41,914 nt of DNA from a virus. Shown one piece after another: positions 1 through 9,569 of this stretch. The notes beneath the pieces are model-generated. The model was not told the origin of the DNA and did not search any database. It was given only the letters and a program-made list of their open reading frames with translations. Within the stretch, counting starts at the first letter, position 1, and each line of letters starts with the position of its first letter. The stretch spans positions 1 to 41,914 of the IMG/VR virus record IMGVR_UViG_3300031707_000050. The stretch is one strand, 5' to 3'. The position numbers and the translations under genes are program-made.

Positions 1-127
1 GACGCTGAGCGAACCGGTCCAGGAGATAATGGAGCTGGTCGGCCGGGACGTGGCAACCGATGCGATCAACGGCAAGTTTGGAACCGAGCTCCAAAAGGCG
101 AACTGGAAGGATTACGCGGAGCTGGCC
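1..127. repeat. Terminal direct repeat, left copy (circular-assembly overlap)
   Basis: The first 127 bases are identical to the last 127 (41788-41914). The length 127 is a common largest k-mer of short-read assemblers, and the coding frame continues in phase across the join. This is therefore best read as the overlap of a circular contig, giving a 41,787 bp genome. A true terminal repeat of the packaged DNA is possible but less likely for this length. Confidence 0.95.
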
Positions 128-3100
128 CTGCGCACCGCCGACATGGCATTCCGAAGCAGCCTGGTTTTTGCCCTGCCTGGCTCGATCAAGGAAGCCCGCG
201 CCGCGGTGGGAGAGACGTTCAGGGAAGCAGGGACGAAGGAGGCGAGCCGAAAGCTTGAAGCGCGGGACAAGATGAGCGACCAGGCCCGCCCGCCGGTGGA
301 GCGGATCAAGGAGGTTACCGGCAGGCTGGATGAGCTTGGCGCGGCGCAGAGGAAGCTGGAGCTGGAGAACCCCCAGATCCTCGATCTCACCGGCGTGAAG
401 AAAATCGACAAGAAGCTCGGCGATCTGATCAAAGAACACCAACGCAACACAACAGAGGTCCACTACCTGAACCTGCTGCTCCAGGAGACCAAAGCTGCGA
501 TGCCCCAGCCTTGGAAGCAGATCCGGGAGGAAGGGCAGCGTTCCGCGCCGAGCGCCGAGACGACAGCGGTCGAGACTCCTCCTGTCATCGAGTTGCGGTC
601 CCCTGTGGTCGAGCAGATCCGCAGCGGCATGCCGAACCTGACCCCCGAGCGGGCCCAGGGAGCCGCGCTGTACGTCAAACTGCACGCCGATACCATCGGA
701 ATGAGCCTCGAAGACTACATGAGCAGCAGGTTCGTCAAGGACATCTTCGATCCGACCATGGCTGCCGAACTGGAGAGGCAGGGCCGCTGGGGCGGGATGC
801 GCTGGGACGAGGCTGGCAAGGCGATCTTCATGACAACCACCCAGAGCAACTTCTCCACTTGGGTGCACGAGCTGAACCACCTTTTCGCGCGAGAACTGAC
901 AGCAGAGGAGCGGACCTCCGCGGAGGGCTGGCTCGGCGTGAAGCACGGCGTTCCCTGGTCGACAAAACAGCAGGAGAGCTTCGCCAACGCAGGGCTTGCC
1001 TATGTAATGAGTGGTCGTTCTCCCACCGAGGAGCTGAGGCCAGTGTTCCAGCGTTTCTCGGGTTGGGTGGATGAGGTCTACCACAGCGTAAAGGATCAGT
1101 GGCCGGTCACCGAGGACATCCGAAAGACATACGAGGGGATCCTCGCGGGGAAGCGGAAGGCGGAAGCTCCAGCTCCTGGGGCGGCTGCCGAGCTTTTCCA
1201 GACTCCCGCCATGCACGGCACAGCATTCGACTTCGAACGCTTCTCCCTCGAGAAGGCAGGCACCGGCGAAGGTACCGCTCAGTTTGGCCAGGGGGTCTAC
1301 CTCACCTCCAAGGAGAATGTGGCCCGCTACTACGCCGACTACGTCACCAGGCGCAGAGGCGGCGAGGCGCGCCAGGTTCTCAAGACGGAGATCGCCAGGG
1401 ACAACTTCCTGAGCTGGTACGAAAGTCCGACCGACGCGCAGCGCAAGCAAATCCTCGAGGGGGCGATCAAGGAAAGCATCTTCGCCGACCGGGAGAACAA
1501 AGGCTACTTGGTCGAGCGATTCAAGCAGGCGGTGAGAGACGGCACCGGGGAGGACTTGTACCGCTATCTTTCCATCGCCCTGGGAGACGAGAAGGGGGCC
1601 AGTGCGTTCCTCCAGCGATCCGGGATCGATGGCTTTACCTATCCGGTGGGGACAGTCATGGGCGGGAACCTCGCCAAATCACCCGAGCGCGGAATGAACT
1701 ACGTTGTCTTCGACCCTGGCAACATTTCCATCAAGGAGCGGGTGCTCTTCCAGACCCCGCCCGTGGCTGAGGAAGATCTGAAGTATGAAGGCTGGCGTCT
1801 GAAGAGCGAGGATGTGATCCGGGCGAAGATGACGGGCCCGATGCCGGCAGAAAGCGCGCGGAAAATGCTGCTGAACGCCGGCGTGAGTCCCGAGGAAATG
1901 AAGTGGATGGGGCTCGATGAGATGCTGGCCAAAGGAGGGAAGATCACACCCGAACAGCTCCTGGAGGCCATCCGGGAGAATGGGATACAGGTAGTTGAGG
2001 TCGTGAAGGGCGATTCATCTCAGCGCGACCTGGAGCAGGCCGAGGCGGAGTTCATGAGGATCGCCACCCGGGAAGGTGTGGATCCCGGGGACGCGCGGGA
2101 TATCGGGCTGGACGCGGCTCGCGGCCAGTTCACCGAGTTCTGGAGCGCCGAGGAAGCGCGCAAGATCGCTCAGCAGCAAGACCTTCTCACGCCGGAGGCC
2201 CGCGCGGCGTTGGACGAACTGAAGCGTGCCTACCAGCGGCGTGGCGAAGTGCCGGTGGGCGAACAGACGAAGTACGGAAGGCCGGAGCTCAAACTGCCGG
2301 GCGGAGAGGCATATCGGGAGCTACTGTTGCGCATCCCTGCGGCTGCAACGACGAAAGGCCTTGGAATCTTCCAAAGCCCGCATTGGAAAGAGAGTAACGT
2401 GCTTGCCCATGTCCGCTTCGACGATCGGGTCGATGCCAAGAGAGCGCGCATTCTGTTCATTGAGGAGCTCCAGAGCGACTGGCATCAGGCAGGGAGAGAG
2501 AAGGGGTATAAGGGAGAGGTACCTGCATACTCGCCAGAAACGCAAATCTTGATTGATCAGGTCCGCGCCCTTGGGATAACCAAACCGGTCAGCGAAATCG
2601 CCGTTCGGGATATCCAGGTTCACGGCGGCGGTTCTGAATTATCTCAACGCTGGTCGAGGGCGATGATCGCCGGCGAGTTGAGACCGAAGGATATGTTCGC
2701 TATTCCCCAGGCGCCCTTCAAGAAGAGTTGGCCCGAGCTCAGCTTCAAGCGGATGCTCCGCTGGGCCGCGGAGAATGAGTACGACGAGCTCGCCTGGACT
2801 ACGGGGGAGCAGCAGGCCAAACGATACGACCTCTCGAAGCAGGTGGACGGGATCTCGATCCGCAAGGAGGCAGACGGGAGCTTCAGCATCCTCGCCGACA
2901 AACAGGGGGAGCCTCTCATCGAGAGCGCCGCGCGGGATGCTGGAGATCTAGCCGGGATCGTGGGCAAGGATCTCGCAGCCAAGGCAGACGCTTTGCCGGT
3001 GGGCCAGGAGGAACGATTCACCGGGAAGAACCTGGTCGTTGGCGGCGAGGGCATGAAGGGCTTCTACGACAAGATCGTCGTGGACGTGGCCAACAAGATC

Positions 3101-6100
3101 GGCAAGAAGTGGGGGGTGAAGGCAGGGGAGACAAAGATCGCTGCCACGGATGCGGCCGCGCTCAGAGAAAAGTACAGGCCCGACCTGCTGACCGAAGGGA
3201 TCATGAGTCCGGTCCATTCCCTGGCCATCACTGACGAAATGCGGCAGGGCGTCGAGCGGGGGCTGTATCTCTTCCAGACCCCCCCGAAGGTCACCGATGA
3301 GATCGACCAGCGCCGGCTGAACAAGGCGATGGGCGACTTCTGGGGCTTCACTGAGGATCCCCAGTACGGGGCCTTTATTCTATCCACCGGGCAGATGCTG
3401 GACTTCTACCACAAGAGGATCGGCCAGACCGAGACCGTGATGGAAGGCGGCAGGCCCGTCCATCGAGGGATACCTCTTCCGTACGAAGGGCTGTTCAAGA
3501 CGGAGCGGTTCAGTGAGGAGTTCATGTCCCGCGCTGGCGCCATCCGCATGGCGTACGACCCGGATGTGACGATCCTGGAGAGCATCCGACAGCCCTCCGA
3601 AGAGCAACTTGCGCGGATCGCTTCCATCGCACCCAAGACACGGTCGCTCGACCTGGAGGTCTCCGATTCGGAGGGAGCGTCGCTTGGCTACAAGAGGATC
3701 GAGTATCCGTCCGCGGATCACGTGCGCGCCTTCTACAACGCCTTCGACCTGTACTCCCCTCGAGGGATCCTGGCGCAGCCATCTCCGCATGAGGAAGCTG
3801 TCCAGCGAGCTGTGAAGATCGGCGACCCGGTGCCGCAGAAGGTGCTGGATCAATACCAAAGCCGGGACTGGGCAAAAGAGGAGATTCATCGACGCAGCGG
3901 TCTGGTGGAGGAGGCGCGCAAGGCTGCGTACTTCGACGAGTTCGCCGACTGGATGGCCCGGGCAGAGTCCGATCGGTCGGCAAGCGACTCGTATTACCGC
4001 ATGATCTGGGACCAGGCGCAGAGGCCCGCGGATCCTGACGTGCAGGCGGCTCGATTCACCGCCGCCATGGATGATGCCACGATCAAGGACGTGCTGGCGG
4101 AAATCGAGTTCGCCGAGGGCGATCTCGTTCCTGCGCCCGCGCGTGTAAGCGAGCTCACTCCCGAAATGCGCGAGCTGGGAAAGAAACTCCTGAAGAACGA
4201 GCAGGACGACGCGCTTCTTGCAACCGTCAGGGCCCAGATTCAGGGGGAGGCGGACCGGTGGCGGCGCATTCTGATGATCGAGAATCCCGAGAATCCTACC
4301 CGGGCGGCCAGTGCGATACAGACCGCGGAGTCGCAGGCCGAGGAGCCCGCCTTCCAGCCGATCACTGCGCGCCAGGCGAATACACGATTCATCAAGCAGA
4401 TGGAGGCGGGCGGACTGGCCAACTTCGCGGCCGATCTCTACGAGCGGCAGATAGCCAGGTTCCATCAGGCTGGCAAAACCAAGGAGCAGAAGTTCTCCCT
4501 GCCGCGCTGGATCGCGGTCCTCGGGAAGCAGGCAAGTGACGGCGTTCCAGACGTACTGTCGGAACGCATGGCCCTGAAGGAGCTACGCAGGGAGCCGACG
4601 GTCTATCGGGAGATGTTCGCCGGCTTCTACCACGAAGAGGAGATGATCCGACAGCTCGAGCACGAAAAGGCGACGGGGGACGTAGCGGAGGATGAGCGGC
4701 TTCGAACGGAGAATCTCCGGCTGCGCGGCCAGGTCTCGAAGTGGAAGGAAGAGCTTGCCGCAATCCAGAAGCAACTGGACTGGGGAGCACACCCCGACGA
4801 CCGAATCGCTGATCTGAACAAGACCCTTGAAGAGCAGCGCCAGGGGGTAGAGACAGCGAAAGAGGAGCTTCGCCTTGCTCAAGTGAAAGCGGAGTCACTC
4901 GAGCGAGACCTCGAGAGCCACCGGGGCGGCGAGGTCGAGAAGAGCTATCAGCAGCAGATTCACTTGCTCGAGGGGCTAGTGGAGAAGCAGAGAAACCAGC
5001 AGTCGGCGATGATGGCGAACCAGTTCCGCCGGGACCGCATGGAGCGCCTGATCCTCGAGATTCATCGCCCAGGGGATCCGTACATCGCCGATGCGGAACA
5101 GCGGATGATCGAGGACATTCAGAGCAGGATTACATACGACCCTGTCGACGCAGAGGGCGGGATGCTCAACCGGCTTCGCGAGTGGAGGCGACAGAATCCG
5201 AACGCGGAGATGCCTCCCGAATTGGTCCTGCAGATCGAGGCGAGGAATCCTCGAGTCCTGAGCTTCGCGGAGCTGGATCAGATCGCCAAGCGCGTGCGGG
5301 ACCTGCGAAGGCAGGGCCGGCAGAAGAGGATGCAGGAGCTGAGCTGGGAACGGGCCATGGTCACCTTGCAGCAGAGCGATGCCATCATGCAAATACGGAA
5401 GGGCGAGCCACCTGCGGAGGTGAAGGGATTGGGTACGGCCGGGGCGCGAAAAGTCTACAAGACTGGCGCTCTGAAGGCGGGGCTATGGGGGACCTGGAGG
5501 ATGAACCGGATTGCCGACATGCTGGGTCCGACTTTCACGCGCTGGTTGTGGGACGAGGTCAACGACGCGACCGACGCCACACTTTCGGAGATCCGCAAAG
5601 TAGATAGGGCTGCGGTGGAGAAGCTGAAGGCCCTGGGCATCGGGCCGCGCGAGCTCGGGCGGATGGAGACAATCGATGGCATCCAGTTCACGCGCGCGCA
5701 GATGATCGGTGTCTATATCTACAGCCAGGACCTAAAGACCTATGCGGCCATCAGGTGGGGAAACAGGATCCCAGACGAAACGATCCGGGCCGCGATCCAG
5801 AAGCTCACGCCGCAGGAGAGGGAGTATGCCGACTGGATGGTGAGCACGCTCTCAAGCGACGCGGATTTCGACCGCCTGCAGGCGGCTCAGATCGAGTTCA
5901 ACAACACCCGCATGCAGAGGGTGGCGCGGTACTTCCCCATGCAGAGGCGAGGAATTGCCGGCGGCATGTTCCTGAGCGAGATTGCCCAGGAGTTGCTGGA
6001 AATGAGAGGATACTCGCGCAGGCCGCGGCCCCGCTCTGGTTTCCTCGTTTCTCGAATTGACATCGCTCCAGGGAACCAGACCCCGGTACGTCTTGATGCG

Positions 6101-7324
6101 CCCGCCATCTTCCATGATCACGTGAACAAGCGGGAGTTCTTCATCAACAACGCGATGCTGATCAAGCGCCTGTCCAGGATCTTCGACAACCGGGAAGTCA
6201 CGCAAGCGATGTTGGATCGCTATGGCGACGCAATGCCGAAGCTGATCCAGAACTATATTACCGCGTATACGAACCCCAATATCTACCGGGCCGTTGAGGA
6301 CTGGGGCGACTTCGGGAGGATCCTCAGGGCCAACTACGGGCTCTCCCTGATTGGCTCCAACCTGATGACCATCCTGCGCCAGATCCCTGACATCCCTATG
6401 ATCATGATCCAGGCAGGCCCGATAGATGGGATTGTGGCGGCCGCTCAGTTCGCCCGCAATCACGCTGAGGCCATCAGGACGGTGCGGGAGAAGGCGCCAC
6501 AGCTGGAATTGCGTTCCTACGACCGCGTGATCGAGGAGATGCGCCTGCTCGACAAGACTGCCTACGAACGGGTGGTGAGGCGCGTCGGCGAGGCAGGTTT
6601 CGCCGCTCTCAAGGCGTTTGACACTGCCTCGAACACGATTGGCTGGCTGGCCATGTATAACAAAACCATGCGGCGAACAGGCAACGAACAGATGGCCGTG
6701 AAGGCCGCCCGGGACTTCATCCTGGCCAAGCGGCCCGCGGCGCGCGCGAAGGACCTGGCGCAACTCTGGAGGCAGCCGGGGATCATGAGCTGGCTCACGA
6801 TGTTCACCAACCAGCCCAACCAACAGTGGAACGTACTGACATACGACATCCCGCATAAGCTGGCAAGCGGCCTCCGGGGCAATTGGCAAGACCTGGGCGA
6901 GGCTGTCATGAATGCAACAGCGCTGGCGATCGGAGCTGTGGGCATGGGGATGGTTGCCAGAAAGTCAATCGGAGGGATCCGGGATTGGGGCAAGGACACG
7001 GTAGCCGGGATCCTTGGGAATATCCCCTTCATCGGCTACGACGTCGAGAACGCCATTCGCGGGCAGGGACCGCGCGGGGGATTCGAGCCGATATCAGGCG
7101 CTTACGAAGTGGCCAAGGCGATCACGGACATCGCGGGTGGCGAAGAGAAGGAAAAGGCGGTGCGTGAGGTGATGAACGCATTCTGGGGTCTTTCGCAGAC
7201 AGCAGGGCTGCCCGCGATCCAGATGCGGCGCTTGTATAGAGCCGCGGAAAGCATGCTTCAGGATGGCGCTCAGGTAGAGGATCTCTGGCAGCTTGTGGGC
7301 GGCCCACCGAAGAAGGAGAAGTAA
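1..7324 (+). CDS. Giant polyvalent ejection protein, C-terminal 87% (joins 40706-41914)
   Basis: Codons start at base 2. Joined with 40706-41787 the gene encodes 2,801 residues, and this part holds about residues 362-2801. Visible domains (whole-protein numbering): a zincin-like metallopeptidase with HELNH at 650-654 and a likely third ligand Glu686; an ART-PolyVal-type ADP-ribosyltransferase-like domain at about 764-942, opening with an HGTAFDFERF-like motif and GQGVYLT; a common phage polyvalent-associated domain at about 1108-1440 (EELQSDWHQAG, WTTGEQQAKRY, GMKGFYDK); a further phage domain around 1476-1608 (GFTEDPQYGAFILSTGQMLD); a coiled coil at about 1895-2045; and a C-terminal region at about 2405-2745 resembling the LPD38-like end of these proteins. 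The linker LFQTP occurs at 759, 943 and 1451, that is at domain edges. Proteins of this kind are packaged in podovirus heads and ejected, and P1 DarB acts against restriction. The role here is inferred from architecture. Confidence 0.9.
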   Translation, partial: TLSEPVQEIMELVGRDVATDAINGKFGTELQKANWKDYAELALRTADMAFRSSLVFALPGSIKEARAAVGETFREAGTKEASRKLEARDKMSDQARPPVERIKEVTGRLDELGAAQRKLELENPQILDLTGVKKIDKKLGDLIKEHQRNTTEVHYLNLLLQETKAAMPQPWKQIREEGQRSAPSAETTAVETPPVIELRSPVVEQIRSGMPNLTPERAQGAALYVKLHADTIGMSLEDYMSSRFVKDIFDPTMAAELERQGRWGGMRWDEAGKAIFMTTTQSNFSTWVHELNHLFARELTAEERTSAEGWLGVKHGVPWSTKQQESFANAGLAYVMSGRSPTEELRPVFQRFSGWVDEVYHSVKDQWPVTEDIRKTYEGILAGKRKAEAPAPGAAAELFQTPAMHGTAFDFERFSLEKAGTGEGTAQFGQGVYLTSKENVARYYADYVTRRRGGEARQVLKTEIARDNFLSWYESPTDAQRKQILEGAIKESIFADRENKGYLVERFKQAVRDGTGEDLYRYLSIALGDEKGASAFLQRSGIDGFTYPVGTVMGGNLAKSPERGMNYVVFDPGNISIKERVLFQTPPVAEEDLKYEGWRLKSEDVIRAKMTGPMPAESARKMLLNAGVSPEEMKWMGLDEMLAKGGKITPEQLLEAIRENGIQVVEVVKGDSSQRDLEQAEAEFMRIATREGVDPGDARDIGLDAARGQFTEFWSAEEARKIAQQQDLLTPEARAALDELKRAYQRRGEVPVGEQTKYGRPELKLPGGEAYRELLLRIPAAATTKGLGIFQSPHWKESNVLAHVRFDDRVDAKRARILFIEELQSDWHQAGREKGYKGEVPAYSPETQILIDQVRALGITKPVSEIAVRDIQVHGGGSELSQRWSRAMIAGELRPKDMFAIPQAPFKKSWPELSFKRMLRWAAENEYDELAWTTGEQQAKRYDLSKQVDGISIRKEADGSFSILADKQGEPLIESAARDAGDLAGIVGKDLAAKADALPVGQEERFTGKNLVVGGEGMKGFYDKIVVDVANKIGKKWGVKAGETKIAATDAAALREKYRPDLLTEGIMSPVHSLAITDEMRQGVERGLYLFQTPPKVTDEIDQRRLNKAMGDFWGFTEDPQYGAFILSTGQMLDFYHKRIGQTETVMEGGRPVHRGIPLPYEGLFKTERFSEEFMSRAGAIRMAYDPDVTILESIRQPSEEQLARIASIAPKTRSLDLEVSDSEGASLGYKRIEYPSADHVRAFYNAFDLYSPRGILAQPSPHEEAVQRAVKIGDPVPQKVLDQYQSRDWAKEEIHRRSGLVEEARKAAYFDEFADWMARAESDRSASDSYYRMIWDQAQRPADPDVQAARFTAAMDDATIKDVLAEIEFAEGDLVPAPARVSELTPEMRELGKKLLKNEQDDALLATVRAQIQGEADRWRRILMIENPENPTRAASAIQTAESQAEEPAFQPITARQANTRFIKQMEAGGLANFAADLYERQIARFHQAGKTKEQKFSLPRWIAVLGKQASDGVPDVLSERMALKELRREPTVYREMFAGFYHEEEMIRQLEHEKATGDVAEDERLRTENLRLRGQVSKWKEELAAIQKQLDWGAHPDDRIADLNKTLEEQRQGVETAKEELRLAQVKAESLERDLESHRGGEVEKSYQQQIHLLEGLVEKQRNQQSAMMANQFRRDRMERLILEIHRPGDPYIADAEQRMIEDIQSRITYDPVDAEGGMLNRLREWRRQNPNAEMPPELVLQIEARNPRVLSFAELDQIAKRVRDLRRQGRQKRMQELSWERAMVTLQQSDAIMQIRKGEPPAEVKGLGTAGARKVYKTGALKAGLWGTWRMNRIADMLGPTFTRWLWDEVNDATDATLSEIRKVDRAAVEKLKALGIGPRELGRMETIDGIQFTRAQMIGVYIYSQDLKTYAAIRWGNRIPDETIRAAIQKLTPQEREYADWMVSTLSSDADFDRLQAAQIEFNNTRMQRVARYFPMQRRGIAGGMFLSEIAQELLEMRGYSRRPRPRSGFLVSRIDIAPGNQTPVRLDAPAIFHDHVNKREFFINNAMLIKRLSRIFDNREVTQAMLDRYGDAMPKLIQNYITAYTNPNIYRAVEDWGDFGRILRANYGLSLIGSNLMTILRQIPDIPMIMIQAGPIDGIVAAAQFARNHAEAIRTVREKAPQLELRSYDRVIEEMRLLDKTAYERVVRRVGEAGFAALKAFDTASNTIGWLAMYNKTMRRTGNEQMAVKAARDFILAKRPAARAKDLAQLWRQPGIMSWLTMFTNQPNQQWNVLTYDIPHKLASGLRGNWQDLGEAVMNATALAIGAVGMGMVARKSIGGIRDWGKDTVAGILGNIPFIGYDVENAIRGQGPRGGFEPISGAYEVAKAITDIAGGEEKEKAVREVMNAFWGLSQTAGLPAIQMRRLYRAAESMLQDGAQVEDLWQLVGGPPKKEK

Positions 7325-8707
7325 ATGCTTACCTCGACCATTCGAAAGGTGCAATACAATCTCAGCTATCCCTTCGGCGATACCTACGGCATCACCTACA
7401 GTTACTGGCTGAAGGCTCAGCTCTTCGCAGTGCTGAGCTTCGACGACGGAACCGCGGACCAGACGCTTGTCCTTGATGCTGACTACTCTCTGACGGCTCC
7501 CGGGGCCACTGGCACGCTGACCAAGCTGTCGGACTGGGATCACGAAGCCATACGCCTCACGATCTACCGGGTGGTGGATCTGGACCAGTCCACGGATTAC
7601 CGCAACGGCGAGGCTGTGGACATGGATCTGCTGGAGCAGGACTTTGATCTCACGGTCGCGCGGGATCAGCAGTTGCAGGAGCAGATTGATCGCATCGGAA
7701 GCACGCCGATCACCGATCCTTCGGCTGCAGGTTCGCTGCCGGCTCTCAGCGAACGCCTGGATAAGTTCGCCGCCTGGGACGGGGCGGGGCAGTGGATCGC
7801 GGCGCTGGGGATCCCTTCGGTTCCCGCTACGGCCCTCGCGGCTACGCTGCTTGATGATACGACGCTTCTCCAGCAGCAAAAGACACTCGGCCTGCTTGCC
7901 TCAGGTGCATCGGCCGCGATCGCGGCCGACCTTCAGGCCATCCTCGCGGCAGCAGACGCTCCCACCGCGCTTACGCTTCTCGGAGGCGTGCAACTCACGA
8001 CAAGCAACTGGGCGAAGATCTTCAAGAGCCTTCTGGTCCCAGGCGTGCCGACTCCCGTGCACAAGGGTTTCATCGTGGCGGTGGGGGGGACTGCTCGCTA
8101 CGCGAACAACCGCACAAACAGCTCCACCACCGCTCTGAAGCTGATTGACTCGGGGGCCACCTTCACGACCTGGGGAGTGCAGGCTGGCGACTACGTCCAC
8201 AACGCTACGGACGGCACCTGGGCGCGTGTCACGGCAGTGGACTCGCAGGTTCAGCTCTCGATCGACACCGATATCTTCCTGGCCACCGGCAAGACCTACA
8301 AGCTCTGGAGCGTGCCCAGCTGGTCAACAATGGGCGTGGGCAACGTGCTGGAGTGCGACGGCAGCACGATAAGCGACGCGCAGAGTCCTTGGAACGGGTT
8401 CAAGTTGCCCGACCTCAACGGAGCGGGTCCGTATGCGGACGATTCGGACAGCGGAGGACGGATCCTGCGCGGCGGAACAACGGCGGGAGTGTTGCTGGAG
8501 GACCAGGTGCAGGGGCATTTCCATCCAATCGCAATGACGACACAGGCTCAAGGGGCTCCTGTAGGCACGGGCGGAAACAACACAGTCACCGGGGGAACGA
8601 TGTATACAGGATCCCCTTCCACCGACGGTACCAACGGCACCCCGCGCGTGGGCAAAGAGAGTCGCGGTCGTTCGATGAGCGTTGTCTACGTCATGAGGAT
8701 CAAGTAG
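7325..8707 (+). CDS. Tail fibre protein with collar-like C-terminus
   Basis: 460 residues. The ATG follows the stop of the giant gene directly and has an AAGGAG ribosome site. The N-terminus (residues about 1-125, rich in Tyr and beta-prone) looks like the particle-binding end of a podovirus fibre and ends in a short helical stretch (LLEQDFDLTVARDQQLQEQ). The middle is Ala/Leu-rich and probably forms the trimer shaft. The C-terminus from about residue 335 (ECDGSTISD, FKLPDLNG, RILRGG, QGHFHP, VVYVMRIK) resembles phage tail-collar domains. The next gene looks like a fibre-assembly partner. It would bind the host surface; the receptor cannot be read from sequence. Confidence 0.85.
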   Translation: MLTSTIRKVQYNLSYPFGDTYGITYSYWLKAQLFAVLSFDDGTADQTLVLDADYSLTAPGATGTLTKLSDWDHEAIRLTIYRVVDLDQSTDYRNGEAVDMDLLEQDFDLTVARDQQLQEQIDRIGSTPITDPSAAGSLPALSERLDKFAAWDGAGQWIAALGIPSVPATALAATLLDDTTLLQQQKTLGLLASGASAAIAADLQAILAAADAPTALTLLGGVQLTTSNWAKIFKSLLVPGVPTPVHKGFIVAVGGTARYANNRTNSSTTALKLIDSGATFTTWGVQAGDYVHNATDGTWARVTAVDSQVQLSIDTDIFLATGKTYKLWSVPSWSTMGVGNVLECDGSTISDAQSPWNGFKLPDLNGAGPYADDSDSGGRILRGGTTAGVLLEDQVQGHFHPIAMTTQAQGAPVGTGGNNTVTGGTMYTGSPSTDGTNGTPRVGKESRGRSMSVVYVMRIK

Positions 8708-8716
8708 GAGGCTGGA

Positions 8717-9274
8717 ATGGAAGAGCAGAGAATCGCCTACCAGTTCAACGAGATCACCGGCGAGTACATGGGAGTGCGCTTCGCACAGTTCCATGCTGAG
8801 CAGTGGCTCCTGCCCGGATCCTCCACGTGGGAGAAGCCGCCCGATCTCGCCGAGCACCAGGAGGCCGTGTGGGATGGAAAGGCTTGGCAGGTAAAGGCTG
8901 ATTTCCGTCTCATCCCTTATTGGCACAAGATGACCAAGCAGCAGTTCACAATCGAACGGATCGACTGCTACGCAGATGCCGACTGGACCGATCAGGACCC
9001 CGCCAAGGTAGACTTCAACTATACGCGCTTCGACGAGGACAAAGGTCGCTGGGTATTCGACCAGGCCGCCAAGGATCGAGCAGACGCGGAGCAGGTGGCG
9101 CGGCAGGCATCGGTCTATCTGCGCTGCAGCGACTGGTACGTGCTTCGGAAGGTCGAAAAGGGCACGCAGATCCCGGTCGAGGTGACGGCCGCGCGCGACG
9201 CGGCCAGGATCTCCATCGATTCGGCCGAGGCTGTCGCGCCAGGCATCAAGGACAAGCTACAGGGAGCGCTCTGA
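8717..9274 (+). CDS. Tail fibre assembly/chaperone-like protein
   Basis: 185 residues, GGAGG before the ATG. The first half is Trp/Tyr-rich (WEKPPDLAEHQEAVWDGKAWQV) and the second half carries a helical RCSDWYVLRKVEKG...VEVTAARDAARIS segment. That segment resembles the SDW...R pattern near the end of phage tail-assembly chaperones (Phage_tail_APC and fibre-assembly families). Its place directly after the fibre gene supports a chaperone or fibre-tip role. The homology is read by eye and is only moderate. The stop overlaps the next start (ATGA). Confidence 0.6.
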   Translation: MEEQRIAYQFNEITGEYMGVRFAQFHAEQWLLPGSSTWEKPPDLAEHQEAVWDGKAWQVKADFRLIPYWHKMTKQQFTIERIDCYADADWTDQDPAKVDFNYTRFDEDKGRWVFDQAAKDRADAEQVARQASVYLRCSDWYVLRKVEKGTQIPVEVTAARDAARISIDSAEAVAPGIKDKLQGAL

Positions 9275-9555
9275 TGCCAAACGGGAACGGCAAGACAGCA
9301 GCTCTTGTGCTCTCCATAGTTCTTGGAGCGGCGACAATCGCGAGCACTACAGCGGCAATCATCGGATGGGGAGAGGCGCGCAGAACGGAGAGGATTGACC
9401 AGGAGATCAAGGAATGGCGGAAGGCGGAGTATGCGCCCTTCAAGGCCGACTTCGACACTCTGAAGGGCCAGATACTCGCAGAGCTGAAGAATCTGACCGG
9501 TGGACAGCAGGACCTCAAGAAGCTCCTGCAGGACTACATGCTGACACATAGGTAG
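9274..9555 (+). CDS. Small membrane protein with one transmembrane helix
   Basis: 93 residues. The ATG overlaps the upstream stop. Residues about 7-28 (AALVLSIVLGAATIASTTAAII) form one transmembrane helix, followed by a charged helical tail (RIDQEIKEWRKAEYAPFKADF) that could make a coiled coil. There is no signal cleavage site or lipobox. Just before the lysis genes, it could be a holin, an antiholin or a virion membrane protein. It is not recognised as a named family. Confidence 0.7.
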   Translation: MPNGNGKTAALVLSIVLGAATIASTTAAIIGWGEARRTERIDQEIKEWRKAEYAPFKADFDTLKGQILAELKNLTGGQQDLKKLLQDYMLTHR

Positions 9556-9569
9556 GGGAGGGGAATGCA

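Noticed and set aside
3380-4465. Long antisense frame of 361 codons on the minus strand
   Set aside because: It is a shadow of the GC-rich giant gene: Arg/Leu/His-heavy composition, no ribosome site and no recognisable domain. The same holds for the long minus frames at 5852-6889 and 19232-20335.
8920-9555. 211-residue alternative frame over the fibre-assembly gene
   Set aside because: Its first 118 codons are a shadow of 8717-9274; only the part from the ATG at 9274 has a coupled start and a membrane helix.
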